Source: Ancylobacter novellus (GTDB taxonomy: Bacteria; Pseudomonadota; Alphaproteobacteria; Rhizobiales; Methylopilaceae). From it: a DNA stretch of 64,000 bases. The notes below the pieces were generated by a model. That model searched no databases, was not told the DNA's origin, and saw only the letters and a list, made by a program, of their open reading frames with translations. The stretch's first letter is position 1; each line of letters opens with the position of its first letter. Below, piece by piece: positions 16,276 through 25,506 of the stretch. Made by a program: the position numbers and the translations under genes. The DNA lies in NCBI GenBank assembly GCA_003241695.1, contig QFPN01000006.1, positions 1 through 64,000 of the forward strand, in the 5' to 3' direction.

Positions 16276-17373
16276 TCACCGCCCGCTCTTGGCCTTGGTC
16301 CAGGCGCGGGTCAGGGCGCGCTGCACCTTCGGGTCCTCGATCGCCGGCACCGTATAGAGCTTCGCCAGAACCTCGGGCGTCGGATAGATCGAGGTGTTGT
16401 CCTTGACCGAGGCGTCGAGGAACTCCTGACTCTTCAGGTTGCCGTTGGCGTAAGATACGAAGTTCGAGGCCTTGGCCGCGACTTCGGGCTTCAGCATGTA
16501 GTTCAGGAAGATGTGAGCCTCTTCCGGATGCGGCGCGTCGGCCGGGATCGCCATCTCGTCGAACCAGAGCTGCGCGCCTTCCTTGGGCAGCGAATACTCG
16601 ACGTTGACGCCCTTGCCGGCCTCCTCGGCGCGGCTCTTCGCCTGGAAGATGTCGCCCGAATAGCCGACGGTCACGCAGATGTTCCCGTTGGCGAGCGCGT
16701 TGATGTATTCCGACGAGTGGAACTTGGTGATGTAGGGCTTGAGCTTGGCGAGATGCTCGGCGGCCTTCTCGACGTTCTTCACGTTCGACCAGTCGGGCGA
16801 CATGCCGAGATAGGTCAGGACCGACGGCATCAGATCCTCGGGGCTGTCGAGGAACATCACGCCGCAACCCTTGAGCTTCTTCAGGTTTTCCGGGTCGTAG
16901 ACCAGCGACCAGGAATCAAGCGGCGCGTCCGGGAACGCCTTCTTGACCTTGTCGACGTTGTAGCCGATGCCGGTGGTGCCCCACATGTAGTTGATGGAAT
17001 AGGCGTTGTCGGGATCGTACTTGGCGATGCGCTGGTAGATCTCCGGCCACGTATTGACCAGGTTCGGCAGCTTCGACTTGTCGAGCTTCTGGAACACGCC
17101 CGCCTTGATCTGGCGCGAAAGGAACGTCGCCGAGGGGACGACCACGTCGTAGCCGGTCTTGCCGGTCAGGAGCTTGGTTTCGAGGATCTCGTTCGAGTCG
17201 AAGACGTCGTAGACGACCTTGATGCCGGTTTCGGCTTCGAAATCCTTGAGGATCTGGTCGTCGATGTAGTCCGACCAGTTGTAGATCCGCACTTCCTTGG
17301 CCGAGGCGGCGGAGGCCCCGAGCGCGAGACCGAGCGCTGCGAGACAGGCGCCCACGAAACCGTTCATCTTCAT
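16276..17373 (-). CDS. potF: Periplasmic polyamine-binding protein, PotF/PotD-type
   Basis: A 365-residue extracytoplasmic binding protein with an N-terminal signal peptide (residues 1-25, FVGACLAALGLALGASAASA, cleavage before KEV). The mature start VRIYNWSDYIDDQILKDFEAETGIKVVYD is the family hallmark for spermidine/putrescine-binding proteins, and GYDVVVPSATFLSRQI and YMWGTTGIGYN follow as expected. It captures polyamines for PotG/PotH/PotI. The gene is first in the leftward operon, divergent from the puuA-like gene across a 404-base gap, an arrangement that suggests joint control of uptake and catabolism. Confidence 0.93.
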   Translation of the reverse strand: MKMNGFVGACLAALGLALGASAASAKEVRIYNWSDYIDDQILKDFEAETGIKVVYDVFDSNEILETKLLTGKTGYDVVVPSATFLSRQIKAGVFQKLDKSKLPNLVNTWPEIYQRIAKYDPDNAYSINYMWGTTGIGYNVDKVKKAFPDAPLDSWSLVYDPENLKKLKGCGVMFLDSPEDLMPSVLTYLGMSPDWSNVKNVEKAAEHLAKLKPYITKFHSSEYINALANGNICVTVGYSGDIFQAKSRAEEAGKGVNVEYSLPKEGAQLWFDEMAIPADAPHPEEAHIFLNYMLKPEVAAKASNFVSYANGNLKSQEFLDASVKDNTSIYPTPEVLAKLYTVPAIEDPKVQRALTRAWTKAKSGR

Positions 17374-17777
17374 GCCCGAAACCCCTCGCGCCCTCGACCC
17401 GTCGCGAGAGCGGACAGGGTGAGGCTAGCGCTCCGCCTCGAAACGCACAACCGACGCTCAGGCCCAATCTCGCGGCGCCGCGCCCGATCGTCGGGCGCCC
17501 CCTGCGGCCAAACGAGGCCGCCGCGGGCGGATTGATTTGGCGCACGGGCTCAGGCAGGCTTCCCGCGCGGCCGACAGGGCCGCCGGCGGAGGCTTCCCTT
17601 CCGCCGCGGGGCCGCTTTCGCCAGAACTCCTCCCAGACCCGATCCGGGAGCGCGCCCCGAGAGCGTCGTCGCGCGATCGCAGCGGCGGCTCGCACGCGAC
17701 GAAGCCGGCTCGGGTCGGCCGCCTGACGCGCCGTGTTCCGGCGGCGGGCGGCGCGACGACGACATCGAGCGGACGAC
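17374..17777. other. Divergent intergenic region potF / puuA-like
   Basis: Non-coding as far as I can see: reading frames across it have Arg/Ala/Pro-rich shadow composition and no credible start. It must contain both promoters for the polyamine importer and the glutamylpolyamine synthetase, but I see no convincing -35/-10 pair or operator symmetry. No dispersed palindrome is present here, unlike the gaps on the other side of potF. Confidence 0.5.
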
Positions 17778-19181
17778 ATGAGCAAGAAAAAGCGGGCCGG
17801 CCTGCGCGACGCGATCGCCGACCGTCGCGGCGCCTCCGGTCTCGAAGAAGCGCGCGCATGGGTCGACGAGCGCGGGGTCGAGGAGCTCGAATGCCTCGCG
17901 CCCGACCAGGCCGGGGTGGCGCGCGGCAAGATCATGCCGGCGCAGAAGTTCTTCCAGTCGCCGACCATGAACATGCCGTCGTCGATCTTCCACCAGACCA
18001 TCACGGGCGGCTACGCCGACGAGGACGAGCCGGGCGGCGGAGACCCCACCGACGCCGACGTCGTGCTCGAACCCGACTGGTCGACGCTCTCGACGGTGCC
18101 CTGGGCCAACGACCCGACGGCGCAGATCATCCACGACGCCTATCACCGCGACGGGCGGCCCGTTGAGGTGAGCCCGCGCGCGCTGCTGAAGCGCGTCATC
18201 GACCTCTACAATCACAAGGGCTGGTCGCCGGTCATCGCGCCGGAGATCGAATTCTATCTGGTGAAGCCCAACACCGATCCGGACTATCCGCTCGAGCCGC
18301 CGATCGGCCGCTCGGGGCGGCCCGAGACCGGCCGCCAGTCCTATTCGATCTCGGCCGTGAACGAGTTCGACGAGCTGTTCGAGGACATCTACTCGTTCTC
18401 GGAGGCCCAGGGGCTCGAGATCGACACGCTGATCCACGAGGAGGGCGCGGCCCAGATGGAGATCAATCTCCGTCACGGCGCGCCGCTCGAACTCGCCGAC
18501 CAAGTGTTCCTGTTCAAGCGGACGATCCGCGAGGCCGCGCTCAAGCACAAGATGTACGCGACCTTCATGGCGAAGCCGATCGCGAACCAGCCGGGCTCCG
18601 CGATGCACATCCACCAGTCGGTGCGCGCCGCCAAGACCGGCGAGAACATCTTCTCCGACCCGTCCGGAAAGCCGAGCTCGGAGTTCTTCGCCTTCCTCGC
18701 CGGCACGCAGAAATATCTGCCCGCGGTGATGTGCGTGATGGCGCCCTACGTGAACTCCTACCGCCGGCTGACCCGCCAGTCCTCGGCGCCCATCAACGTG
18801 CAGTGGGGCTACGACAACCGCACCACCGGCATCCGCGTGCCGCCCTCCGGCGCCGAGGCGCGGCGGGTGGAGAACCGCGTGCCGTCCTCCGACGCCAATC
18901 CCTATCTCGCGATCGCGGCCTCGCTCGCCTGCGGCTATCTCGGGATGGTCGAGGGGCTGACCCCGACCGAGCCGATCGACGGCTCGGCGCACGGCCTCGA
19001 CTACGACCTGCCGCGCGGCCTGCTGGAGGCGGTCTCGGCATTCGAGGACTGCGAGCCGCTGCAGGACGTGTTCGGCAAGACCTTCATCGCGACCTACGGC
19101 GCGATCAAGCGCGCGGAGTTCGAGACCTTCATGAAGGTGATCTCGCCGTGGGAGCGGGAGTATCTGCTGCTGAACGTGTGA
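17778..19181 (+). CDS. puuA: Glutamine synthetase family, probable gamma-glutamylputrescine synthetase
   Basis: A 467-residue glutamine-synthetase-fold ligase of the PuuA group. Core catalytic segments: EIEFYLV with metal-binding Glu, QMEINLRHG, the ATP/substrate loop SAMHIHQSV, and the NRTTGIRVPPSG and NRVPSSDANPYLAIAASLACG blocks. It lacks the adenylylation Tyr loop of GlnA-I that I would expect in NLY(D/E)LP form. PuuA-type enzymes join glutamate to putrescine as the first step of gamma-glutamylated polyamine breakdown. Divergent potFGHI supports a polyamine substrate; other amines (ethanolamine, isopropylamine) are possible within the family. The ATG at 17778 is preferred over an earlier in-frame start because the family begins near RAGLRDAI. 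Confidence 0.85.
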   Translation: MSKKKRAGLRDAIADRRGASGLEEARAWVDERGVEELECLAPDQAGVARGKIMPAQKFFQSPTMNMPSSIFHQTITGGYADEDEPGGGDPTDADVVLEPDWSTLSTVPWANDPTAQIIHDAYHRDGRPVEVSPRALLKRVIDLYNHKGWSPVIAPEIEFYLVKPNTDPDYPLEPPIGRSGRPETGRQSYSISAVNEFDELFEDIYSFSEAQGLEIDTLIHEEGAAQMEINLRHGAPLELADQVFLFKRTIREAALKHKMYATFMAKPIANQPGSAMHIHQSVRAAKTGENIFSDPSGKPSSEFFAFLAGTQKYLPAVMCVMAPYVNSYRRLTRQSSAPINVQWGYDNRTTGIRVPPSGAEARRVENRVPSSDANPYLAIAASLACGYLGMVEGLTPTEPIDGSAHGLDYDLPRGLLEAVSAFEDCEPLQDVFGKTFIATYGAIKRAEFETFMKVISPWEREYLLLNV

Positions 19182-19189
19182 GGAAGGCC

Positions 19190-19208
19190 GCCCCTCTAAA
19201 TGAGGGGC
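19190..19208. terminator. Hairpin between convergent genes, possible terminator
   Basis: Perfect 7-base stem GCCCCTC (19190-19196) / GAGGGGC (19202-19208) with loop TAAAT, directly after the puuA stop and overlapping the stop codon of the leftward orphan gene. Only two T's follow on the + strand, so termination strength is uncertain. Confidence 0.5.
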
Positions 19209-19618
19209 TTCGCCGACCACACGACGTGGGGAGGTGAAAAGGTATTCGGGAAATCTTCGTCCAGGGAGGCAAGGATCTCTTTCTTGTCTTCCTTGACGAA
19301 AGATCTTTCATACCAATCTGGATCTGACAACGGAAATAGTCTGATTATAGCGGCGCAGACATCACTCCAGCCTTCAAGATTTTCGTGAACCAAACATTGC
19401 GCCCCTGGCCGCCCGACGTACGCGAAAACAATGCAATCTCTGACAAATTTATTATACGAACAGTGAGTATACGTAAAAATAGCCGTAACTCTACTCCATT
19501 TTAGATTGAATACTTCAATACCGTTCTCTTGCATTGACAGGCTATCGGCGTCGATGACGATTGATCCGCTGTCGAGCGGCGGCATCCGCGTCGGATCAAA
19601 CTTCTTTCGTCGCTTCAT
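19196..19618 (-). CDS. Hypothetical protein on an A/T-rich segment
   Basis: A 140-residue product I do not recognise. It is Asp/Glu- and aromatic-rich with a Trp-containing middle (VFNLKWSRVTAIFTYTHCSYN) and GRPGAQCLVHENLEGWSDVCAAIIRLFP; no signal peptide or membrane helix. The ATG at 19618 has GGAG ten bases upstream; a TTG 13 codons earlier is less likely. Base composition is strikingly A/T-richer than the flanking genes and codons such as ATA and TTT are frequent, suggesting recent acquisition. It is wedged between puuA-like and gluQ and faces leftward. The compact size and orphan status are compatible with an immunity-type or phage-derived protein, but there is no direct evidence for that. 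Confidence 0.6.
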   Translation of the reverse strand: MKRRKKFDPTRMPPLDSGSIVIDADSLSMQENGIEVFNLKWSRVTAIFTYTHCSYNKFVRDCIVFAYVGRPGAQCLVHENLEGWSDVCAAIIRLFPLSDPDWYERSFVKEDKKEILASLDEDFPNTFSPPHVVWSAKPLI

Positions 19619-19739
19619 TTCGATTTGGCTCCGAAGGCGATTCCGGTAGCGGCTCAATCCTGTGTCGTGAGTTCAATTCCGCGAGCGCATCTCAGTGGAT
19701 CACGCGGATCTCGGCAATCCCGTAACCTCCCGTCCGGTC

Positions 19740-20627
19740 ATGACCCCCGTCTTCCGCTTTGCTCCCTCGCCGACCGGTTTTCTCCATCTCGGACACGCGC
19801 TGTCGGCGATCTGCGTGTGGCGCGAGGCCGGAGCTGTCGGCGGCAAGGTGCTGCTGCGCATCGAGGACATCGATCCGCAGCGCTCGCGGCCCGAGCATGT
19901 CGAGGGGATTTTTGAGGATCTCGCTTGGCTCGGCCTCTCCTGGGACGGCGAGGTCCGCCGGCAATCCGAGCATCTCGACGACTATCGCGCGGCGCTGGAG
20001 CGGCTGGCGGCTGAAAATCTCGTCTATACCTGCCGCCTTTCGCGCGCGGACATCGCCGCGGCGCTGACGAAGGCTGAAGGCGAGACCCGCGCCCCATGGC
20101 CGCGCGATCCTGACGGCGCGCCGCGCCTGCCGATCCCGGGCGCCGGGCCCAATCCCGAAGAGACCCGCGAGGCCGTCCGCCTCGACATGGCCCGCGCTCT
20201 CGCGGCCCTCGGCGGCGAGACGCCGACATGGCGTGAACTGGGCTCAGGCCCGCAGGGCGAGACCGGGCTCGTGAGGGTCCAGCCCGCGCTCTGGGGCGAC
20301 GTGATCCTCGCGCGCAAGGAGACGCCGACGAGCTACCACCTCGCTGTCACGGTCGACGACGCGCTCCAGGGCGTGACCCACGTCGTGCGCGGACAGGACA
20401 TGTTTCACGCGACGTCGGTCCACCGCCTGCTCCAGCGCCTGCTCGGCCTGCCCGAGCCGGTCTACCGCCACCATCGCCTCGTTTCCGACGACGACGGGCG
20501 CAAGCTCGCGAAGTCGCGCGGCTCGCCGTCGCTGCGCTCGCTGCGGGCGCAGGGCTGGACTCGCGAAGACGTGTTGCGTGCGGTCGACGGGCTTTTGCAA
20601 GGCGGCGTCTTGAAATCGTCAGCGTAG
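19740..20627 (+). CDS. gluQ: Glutamyl-queuosine tRNA(Asp) synthetase
   Basis: A 295-residue truncated glutamyl-tRNA synthetase homologue that loads glutamate onto queuosine-34 of tRNA-Asp. The class I HIGH motif is HLGH at 16-19 (in FAPSPTGFLHLGHA), and the KMSKS-like motif is KLAKS near residue 255 (GRKLAKSRG); there is no anticodon-binding domain, which distinguishes it from GltX. In the E. coli enzyme zinc is bound by a CxC pair plus a later Y and C; here only C98 remains (YTCRLSRADI, with Leu at position 100), so the zinc site appears lost. The ATG at 19740 begins the standard TPVFRFAPSPTG. It is followed by the glutamate dehydrogenase after about 50 bases. Confidence 0.9.
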   Translation: MTPVFRFAPSPTGFLHLGHALSAICVWREAGAVGGKVLLRIEDIDPQRSRPEHVEGIFEDLAWLGLSWDGEVRRQSEHLDDYRAALERLAAENLVYTCRLSRADIAAALTKAEGETRAPWPRDPDGAPRLPIPGAGPNPEETREAVRLDMARALAALGGETPTWRELGSGPQGETGLVRVQPALWGDVILARKETPTSYHLAVTVDDALQGVTHVVRGQDMFHATSVHRLLQRLLGLPEPVYRHHRLVSDDDGRKLAKSRGSPSLRSLRAQGWTREDVLRAVDGLLQGGVLKSSA

Positions 20628-20679
20628 GCCGATTTCCCTAGCCCGAGGCCGGACGAACGCGGCCCGCGGGGAGGACACG

Positions 20680-23600
20680 ATGCCCGACGCCGAACGCGCG
20701 CGCGCAACCCTCATCCAGGAGACCGCGCGCCGCGCAGGCGCGGCGGCCGACGGTCCGCCGCCGGACTTCGTCGAAGCCCTGTTCGGCCGCAGCGCCATGG
20801 CGGATCTCGCGCCCTATCCGCCCGCCGCTCTCGCAGGGCTCGCGCAGGGCGCCTGGGCTCATCTCGCGAAACGCACCCCGGGCGGACACGACGTCAGCCT
20901 GACCGATCACGACTTCGGCGGCGCGGGCGACATCACGACGCTCGAGATCGTCAACGACGACATGGCCTATCTGCTCGACAGCGTGCTGGCGGAGCTCGCC
21001 GAACGCGGCGTCGGCGTGCGCCTCGTCGCGCATCCGATCCTGAGCGTCGAGCGCGACGAGGCGGGCCGCCTGACGGCGTTCCACGGCGACGCCGACAAGG
21101 CGGCGTTCTCGGGTCCGCGCGAAAGCCTGATCCACCTCCACATCGATCGCGTCGACGACCCGGCGGAGCGCGCCGCCCTGACGCAGGCGATCGACGAGGT
21201 TCTGACCGAGGTTCGCCGGGCGGCCGAGGACCTGCCGGGCATGGTCGCGGCGGTGCGCGACGCCGTCGCCGCCTTCAAGGAGACCCCTCCGCCGCTGCCC
21301 GTCGACGAAATCGCCGAGGCCATCCAGTTCCTCGAATGGCTCACCGACGGCGACTTCATCTTCCTCGGCGCGCGCGAATACGCGCTGAAGGGGGAAGGGG
21401 ACGACGACTGGCTTGAGCAGATTTCCGAGACCGGCCTCGGGGCGCTTCGCGACCCGACCGCCCGCGTGCTCCGGCGCGGCGGCGAGCTCGTGATCCTCAC
21501 GCCCGAGATCCGCGCCTTCCTGCATGAGAAGATGCCGCTGATCGTCACCAAGGCGAGCGTGAAGTCGAAAGTATTTCGCCGGCTCTACATGGACTATGTC
21601 GGCGTCAAGCGCTTCGACGGCGACGGCCGGCTGGTGGGAGAGCTCCGGATCGTCGGCCTGTTCACGGCGTCGGCCTTCGCGCGATCCGTGCGCTCGACCC
21701 CCCTCATTCGCCGCAAGGCGGCGCTGGTCACGGAGCGGGCGGGCCTCGACCCGAAGAGCCATTCGGGCAAGGCGCTGTCCACGATCCTCGAAACCCATCC
21801 GCGCGACGAGCTGTTCCAGACCGACGTCGACACGCTGTTCGAGACGGCGATGGAGATCCTCGCGCTCTACGAGCGTCCGCGCGTGAAGGCGCTGACGCGG
21901 GCCGACCGGTTCGGCCGCTTCGTCTCGGCGCTCGTCTACGTGCCGCGCGAACGCTACGATTCCAGCGTCCGCTCCCGCATCGGCGACCATCTGGCGGAAC
22001 GCTTCGGCGGCCACGTCTCGGCCTATTATCCGAGCTTCCCGGAAGGCCCGCTGGCGCGCGTCCATTTCATCGTCGGCACCCCGTCGGGCGACAGGTCCCC
22101 GGTCGACCCGCACGCGCTCGACGCCGAACTCGGGACGCTGGTCCGCACCTGGACCGACGCCCTGCGCGTCGCGCTGGCGGAGCGCCGTTCCGGCGCCGCG
22201 GCCCGCGCGCTCGCCCATGTCTACGGACAGGCCTTCGGCCCCGCCTACGAGGCGCGGATGAGCGCCTCGGACGCCGTGATCGACATCGGCCACATCGAGC
22301 GGCTGAGCGAGAGCCGCGCCTTCGGCATCGATTTCTACGACCGGCCGGGCGAGACCGAACTGCGCCTCAAGGTGTTTTCCTACGGCGCGCCGATCCCGCT
22401 GTCGCGCCGCGTGCCGATGCTCGAGAACATGGGCTTCCGTGTCATCGACGAGCGCACCTACCGGGTCGATCCGGCGGGCCGGCCGCGCGAGGCTCGCGTC
22501 TTCATCCACGACATGACGCTGGAGCGGGCGAACGGCGCGGGCGTCACGCTGACGAAGGATCTCGACGAGCGGCTCGAGGCGCTGCTGATCGCCGTGCTGA
22601 ACGGCGACGCCGAAAGCGACGGCTACAACGCGCTCGCGCTCGAAGCGGGGCTCGGCTGGCGCGACGTCGCTCTGGTGCGGGCGCTTTCGCGCTACCTCCG
22701 GCAGGCGCGGGTTCCCTACGACCAGGACTACATGTGGACGACGCTCGCCCGCCACGCGGGGCTCAGCGCCAGGATCGTCGAGCTGTTCTACGCCCGCTTC
22801 GATCCACGGACGGACGCCGGCCGCGACGACAGGGAGGCGGCGCTCGCCGCGGAGATCGAGGAAGGGCTGCAGGCGGTCGAAAGCCTCGACGAGGACACGA
22901 TCCTGCGGCGTTTCCAGAACCTCGTGCGGGCCGCGATCCGCACCAACTTCTTCCAGACGGGCAAGGACGGGCGCGTGAAGCCGACCTTCGCCTTCAAGCT
23001 CGAAAGCCGGAAGATCGAGGGGCTGCCCGCGCCAAAACCGCTCTACGAGATCTTCGTCTATTCGCCCCGCGTCGAGGGCGTGCACCTGCGCTTCGGCAAG
23101 GTCGCGCGCGGCGGCCTGCGTTGGTCGGACCGGCCGCAGGATTTCCGCACCGAGGTGCTCGGCCTCGTGAAGGCCCAGCAGGTCAAGAACGCCGTCATCG
23201 TCCCCGTCGGCTCGAAGGGCGGCTTCGTGCCGAAACGGCTTCCCGCAGGGCCGCGGGACGCATGGCTCGCCGAAGGCACGGAGGCCTACAGGATCTTCAT
23301 CAACGCGCTGCTCGACGTCACCGACGATCTGGAGCGGGACGAGGTCGTCCCGCCGACCGACGTCGTGCGCCACGACGGCGACGACCCCTATCTCGTGGTC
23401 GCGGCCGACAAGGGCACCGCGACCTTCTCGGACACCGCGAACGGCATCGCGGAGGCGCGCGGCTTCTGGCTCGGCGACGCCTTCGCGTCGGGCGGGTCCG
23501 TGGGCTACGACCACAAGGGCATGGGCATCACCGCGCGCGGGGCGTGGGAGGCGGTGAAGCGCCATTTCCGCGAGATGGACGTCGACATCCAGACGACGCC

Positions 23601-25497
23601 CTTCACCGTGGTCGGCGTCGGCGACATGTCGGGCGACGTCTTCGGCAACGGCATGCTGCTGTCGCCCGCGATCAGGCTGATCGCGGCCTTCGACCACCGC
23701 GACGTCTTCCTCGACCCGACGCCGGATCCGGCGGTCTCGTTCGAGGAGCGCAAGCGCCTGTTCACGCTCGGCCGCTCGAGCTGGGCCGACTACGACAAAT
23801 CGAAGATCTCGGCGGGCGGCGGCGTGTTCTCGCGCCAGCTCAAGACGATCCCGCTCTCGCCCGAGATCCGCGCCGCGCTCGGCGTCGAGCGCTCCTCCGC
23901 GACCCCGCAGGAGCTGATGCGCGCGATCCTGAAGGCGTCCGCCGACCTGCTCTGGTTCGGCGGCATCGGCACCTATGTCCGCGCGACCACGGAAAGCGAC
24001 GAGGAAGCCGGCGACCGTTCCAACGACGCCGTCCGGATCACGGGAGCGGATCTGCGCGCCAAGGTGATCGGCGAGGGCGCCAATCTCGGCGTGACCCAGA
24101 AGGGCCGCATCGAGGCCGCGCGCAAGGGCGTCAGGCTCAACACCGACGCGATCGACAACTCGGCGGGCGTCAACACCTCGGACGTCGAGGTGAACGTCAA
24201 GATCGCCTTTTCCGGCCCGGTGCGCGAAGGCCGGCTCGCGCTCGACGAACGCAACCGCATCCTCGCCGAGATGACCGGCGAGGTCGCGGCCCTCGTCCTC
24301 GCCAACAACTACGACCAGACCCTCGCGCTCTCGCTTTCGACCGGGGGCGGCGTCGAGGAGGCGGGCTTCCAGTCGCGCCTGATGCAGACGCTCGAAGCGC
24401 GCGGGCTGCTCGACCGGACGGTCGAGACGCTTCCCGACGACGCCGCGCTCGCCGACCGCGCCCGCGCCGGCGACCCGTTGACGCGGCCCGAGGTCGCGGT
24501 GCTTCTCGCCTGGGCCAAGATCGCGCTGTTCGACGACCTGCTCGAAAGCGACGTCCCGGACGACGCCTACATGGCGCGCGACCTGATAGGCTATTTCCCG
24601 ACGCTCATGCGCGAGCGCTTCGTGGATGAGATCCGCGGGCACCGGCTGCGGCGCGAGATCGTGGCGACGAAGCTCTCCAACGCCATGATCAATCGCGGCG
24701 GTCCGGCTCTCGTGACGAGGCTCGCCGACCAGACCGGCGCGAGCCCGGCGCGGATCGCCGCGGCCTATGCGGTCGCCCGCGACGCCTTCGGCTTTGACGC
24801 GCTAAACGACGAGATCGACGCGCTCGACAACAGGATCCCGGGCAAGCTGCAGCTCGCGCTCTACGCCTCCGTCCGCGATCTGCTCGTCCACCGCATGGTG
24901 TGGTTCCTGCGGAACGTCGATCTCGCGGCCGGGGTCTCGGCCGCGGTCGAGCGGTTCCGGCCGGGCGTCGAGGCGATCCGCGAGGATCTGGACGCGGCGC
25001 TCGGCGAGGAGGTCGCGGCCCGGCGCCGCGCCCGGTCCGACGAGTTCTCCGCTCAAGGGGTGCCGGACGGCCTCGCGGACAAGATGTCGGCGGTGCTCGC
25101 CATGGAGGGCGCCTGCGACGCCGTGCTGATCGCCGAGCGCACCGGCCGCCCGATCGGCGACGCGGCCGCGACGCTGTTCGCGGTGGCGGACCATTTCCAG
25201 CTCGGCAAGATCGTCCAGGCGGCGCTCGCGGTGACGGCCGCCGACCATTACGACCGCCTCGCGATGGACAGGGCGCTGGACCAGCTCGGGGTCGCGGCCC
25301 GCGGCATGGCGGTCGCCGCGCTCGAAGCGTCGCCGGAGGCTGCCGGGGCCGACGCGGCGAAGGCCTGGGCCGACGCCTCGCCCGACGCCGCGCGGGTGCG
25401 GCGGGCCGTGGCCGAGATCGCGGGCGCAGGCCTCACATTGGCCCGGCTGTCGGTGGCCGCGAGCCTGCTCGCCGATCTCGCGCGGGAGACGGCGTAG
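20680..25497 (+). CDS. gdhZ: NAD-specific glutamate dehydrogenase, large (L180-type)
   Basis: A 1605-residue enzyme, the size expected for the large NAD-dependent glutamate dehydrogenase class that oxidises glutamate to 2-oxoglutarate and ammonia. The N-terminal half (1-700) holds regulatory ACT-like regions; the catalytic domain begins around 780 with LRFGKVARGGLRWSDRPQDF and the lysine-containing PVGSKGGFVPKRLP near 845, followed by a nucleotide-binding region with VGDMSGDVFGNGML and GEGANLGVTQKGR. The C-terminal 350 residues are helical. Homologues are named GdhZ or Gdh2. The start 20680 follows a 52-base gap after gluQ. It links glutamate made from amines in this window to carbon metabolism, which is inference. 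Confidence 0.95.
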   Translation: MPDAERARATLIQETARRAGAAADGPPPDFVEALFGRSAMADLAPYPPAALAGLAQGAWAHLAKRTPGGHDVSLTDHDFGGAGDITTLEIVNDDMAYLLDSVLAELAERGVGVRLVAHPILSVERDEAGRLTAFHGDADKAAFSGPRESLIHLHIDRVDDPAERAALTQAIDEVLTEVRRAAEDLPGMVAAVRDAVAAFKETPPPLPVDEIAEAIQFLEWLTDGDFIFLGAREYALKGEGDDDWLEQISETGLGALRDPTARVLRRGGELVILTPEIRAFLHEKMPLIVTKASVKSKVFRRLYMDYVGVKRFDGDGRLVGELRIVGLFTASAFARSVRSTPLIRRKAALVTERAGLDPKSHSGKALSTILETHPRDELFQTDVDTLFETAMEILALYERPRVKALTRADRFGRFVSALVYVPRERYDSSVRSRIGDHLAERFGGHVSAYYPSFPEGPLARVHFIVGTPSGDRSPVDPHALDAELGTLVRTWTDALRVALAERRSGAAARALAHVYGQAFGPAYEARMSASDAVIDIGHIERLSESRAFGIDFYDRPGETELRLKVFSYGAPIPLSRRVPMLENMGFRVIDERTYRVDPAGRPREARVFIHDMTLERANGAGVTLTKDLDERLEALLIAVLNGDAESDGYNALALEAGLGWRDVALVRALSRYLRQARVPYDQDYMWTTLARHAGLSARIVELFYARFDPRTDAGRDDREAALAAEIEEGLQAVESLDEDTILRRFQNLVRAAIRTNFFQTGKDGRVKPTFAFKLESRKIEGLPAPKPLYEIFVYSPRVEGVHLRFGKVARGGLRWSDRPQDFRTEVLGLVKAQQVKNAVIVPVGSKGGFVPKRLPAGPRDAWLAEGTEAYRIFINALLDVTDDLERDEVVPPTDVVRHDGDDPYLVVAADKGTATFSDTANGIAEARGFWLGDAFASGGSVGYDHKGMGITARGAWEAVKRHFREMDVDIQTTPFTVVGVGDMSGDVFGNGMLLSPAIRLIAAFDHRDVFLDPTPDPAVSFEERKRLFTLGRSSWADYDKSKISAGGGVFSRQLKTIPLSPEIRAALGVERSSATPQELMRAILKASADLLWFGGIGTYVRATTESDEEAGDRSNDAVRITGADLRAKVIGEGANLGVTQKGRIEAARKGVRLNTDAIDNSAGVNTSDVEVNVKIAFSGPVREGRLALDERNRILAEMTGEVAALVLANNYDQTLALSLSTGGGVEEAGFQSRLMQTLEARGLLDRTVETLPDDAALADRARAGDPLTRPEVAVLLAWAKIALFDDLLESDVPDDAYMARDLIGYFPTLMRERFVDEIRGHRLRREIVATKLSNAMINRGGPALVTRLADQTGASPARIAAAYAVARDAFGFDALNDEIDALDNRIPGKLQLALYASVRDLLVHRMVWFLRNVDLAAGVSAAVERFRPGVEAIREDLDAALGEEVAARRRARSDEFSAQGVPDGLADKMSAVLAMEGACDAVLIAERTGRPIGDAAATLFAVADHFQLGKIVQAALAVTAADHYDRLAMDRALDQLGVAARGMAVAALEASPEAAGADAAKAWADASPDAARVRRAVAEIAGAGLTLARLSVAASLLADLARETA

Positions 25498-25506
25498 CGC
25501 CCCGCC

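Noticed and set aside
20638..24642. Very long minus-strand reading frame (1334 codons) across the glutamate dehydrogenase
   Set aside because: It is the antisense shadow typical of high-GC coding DNA: Arg/Ala/Asp-rich without motifs, while the plus strand encodes a complete NAD-glutamate dehydrogenase.
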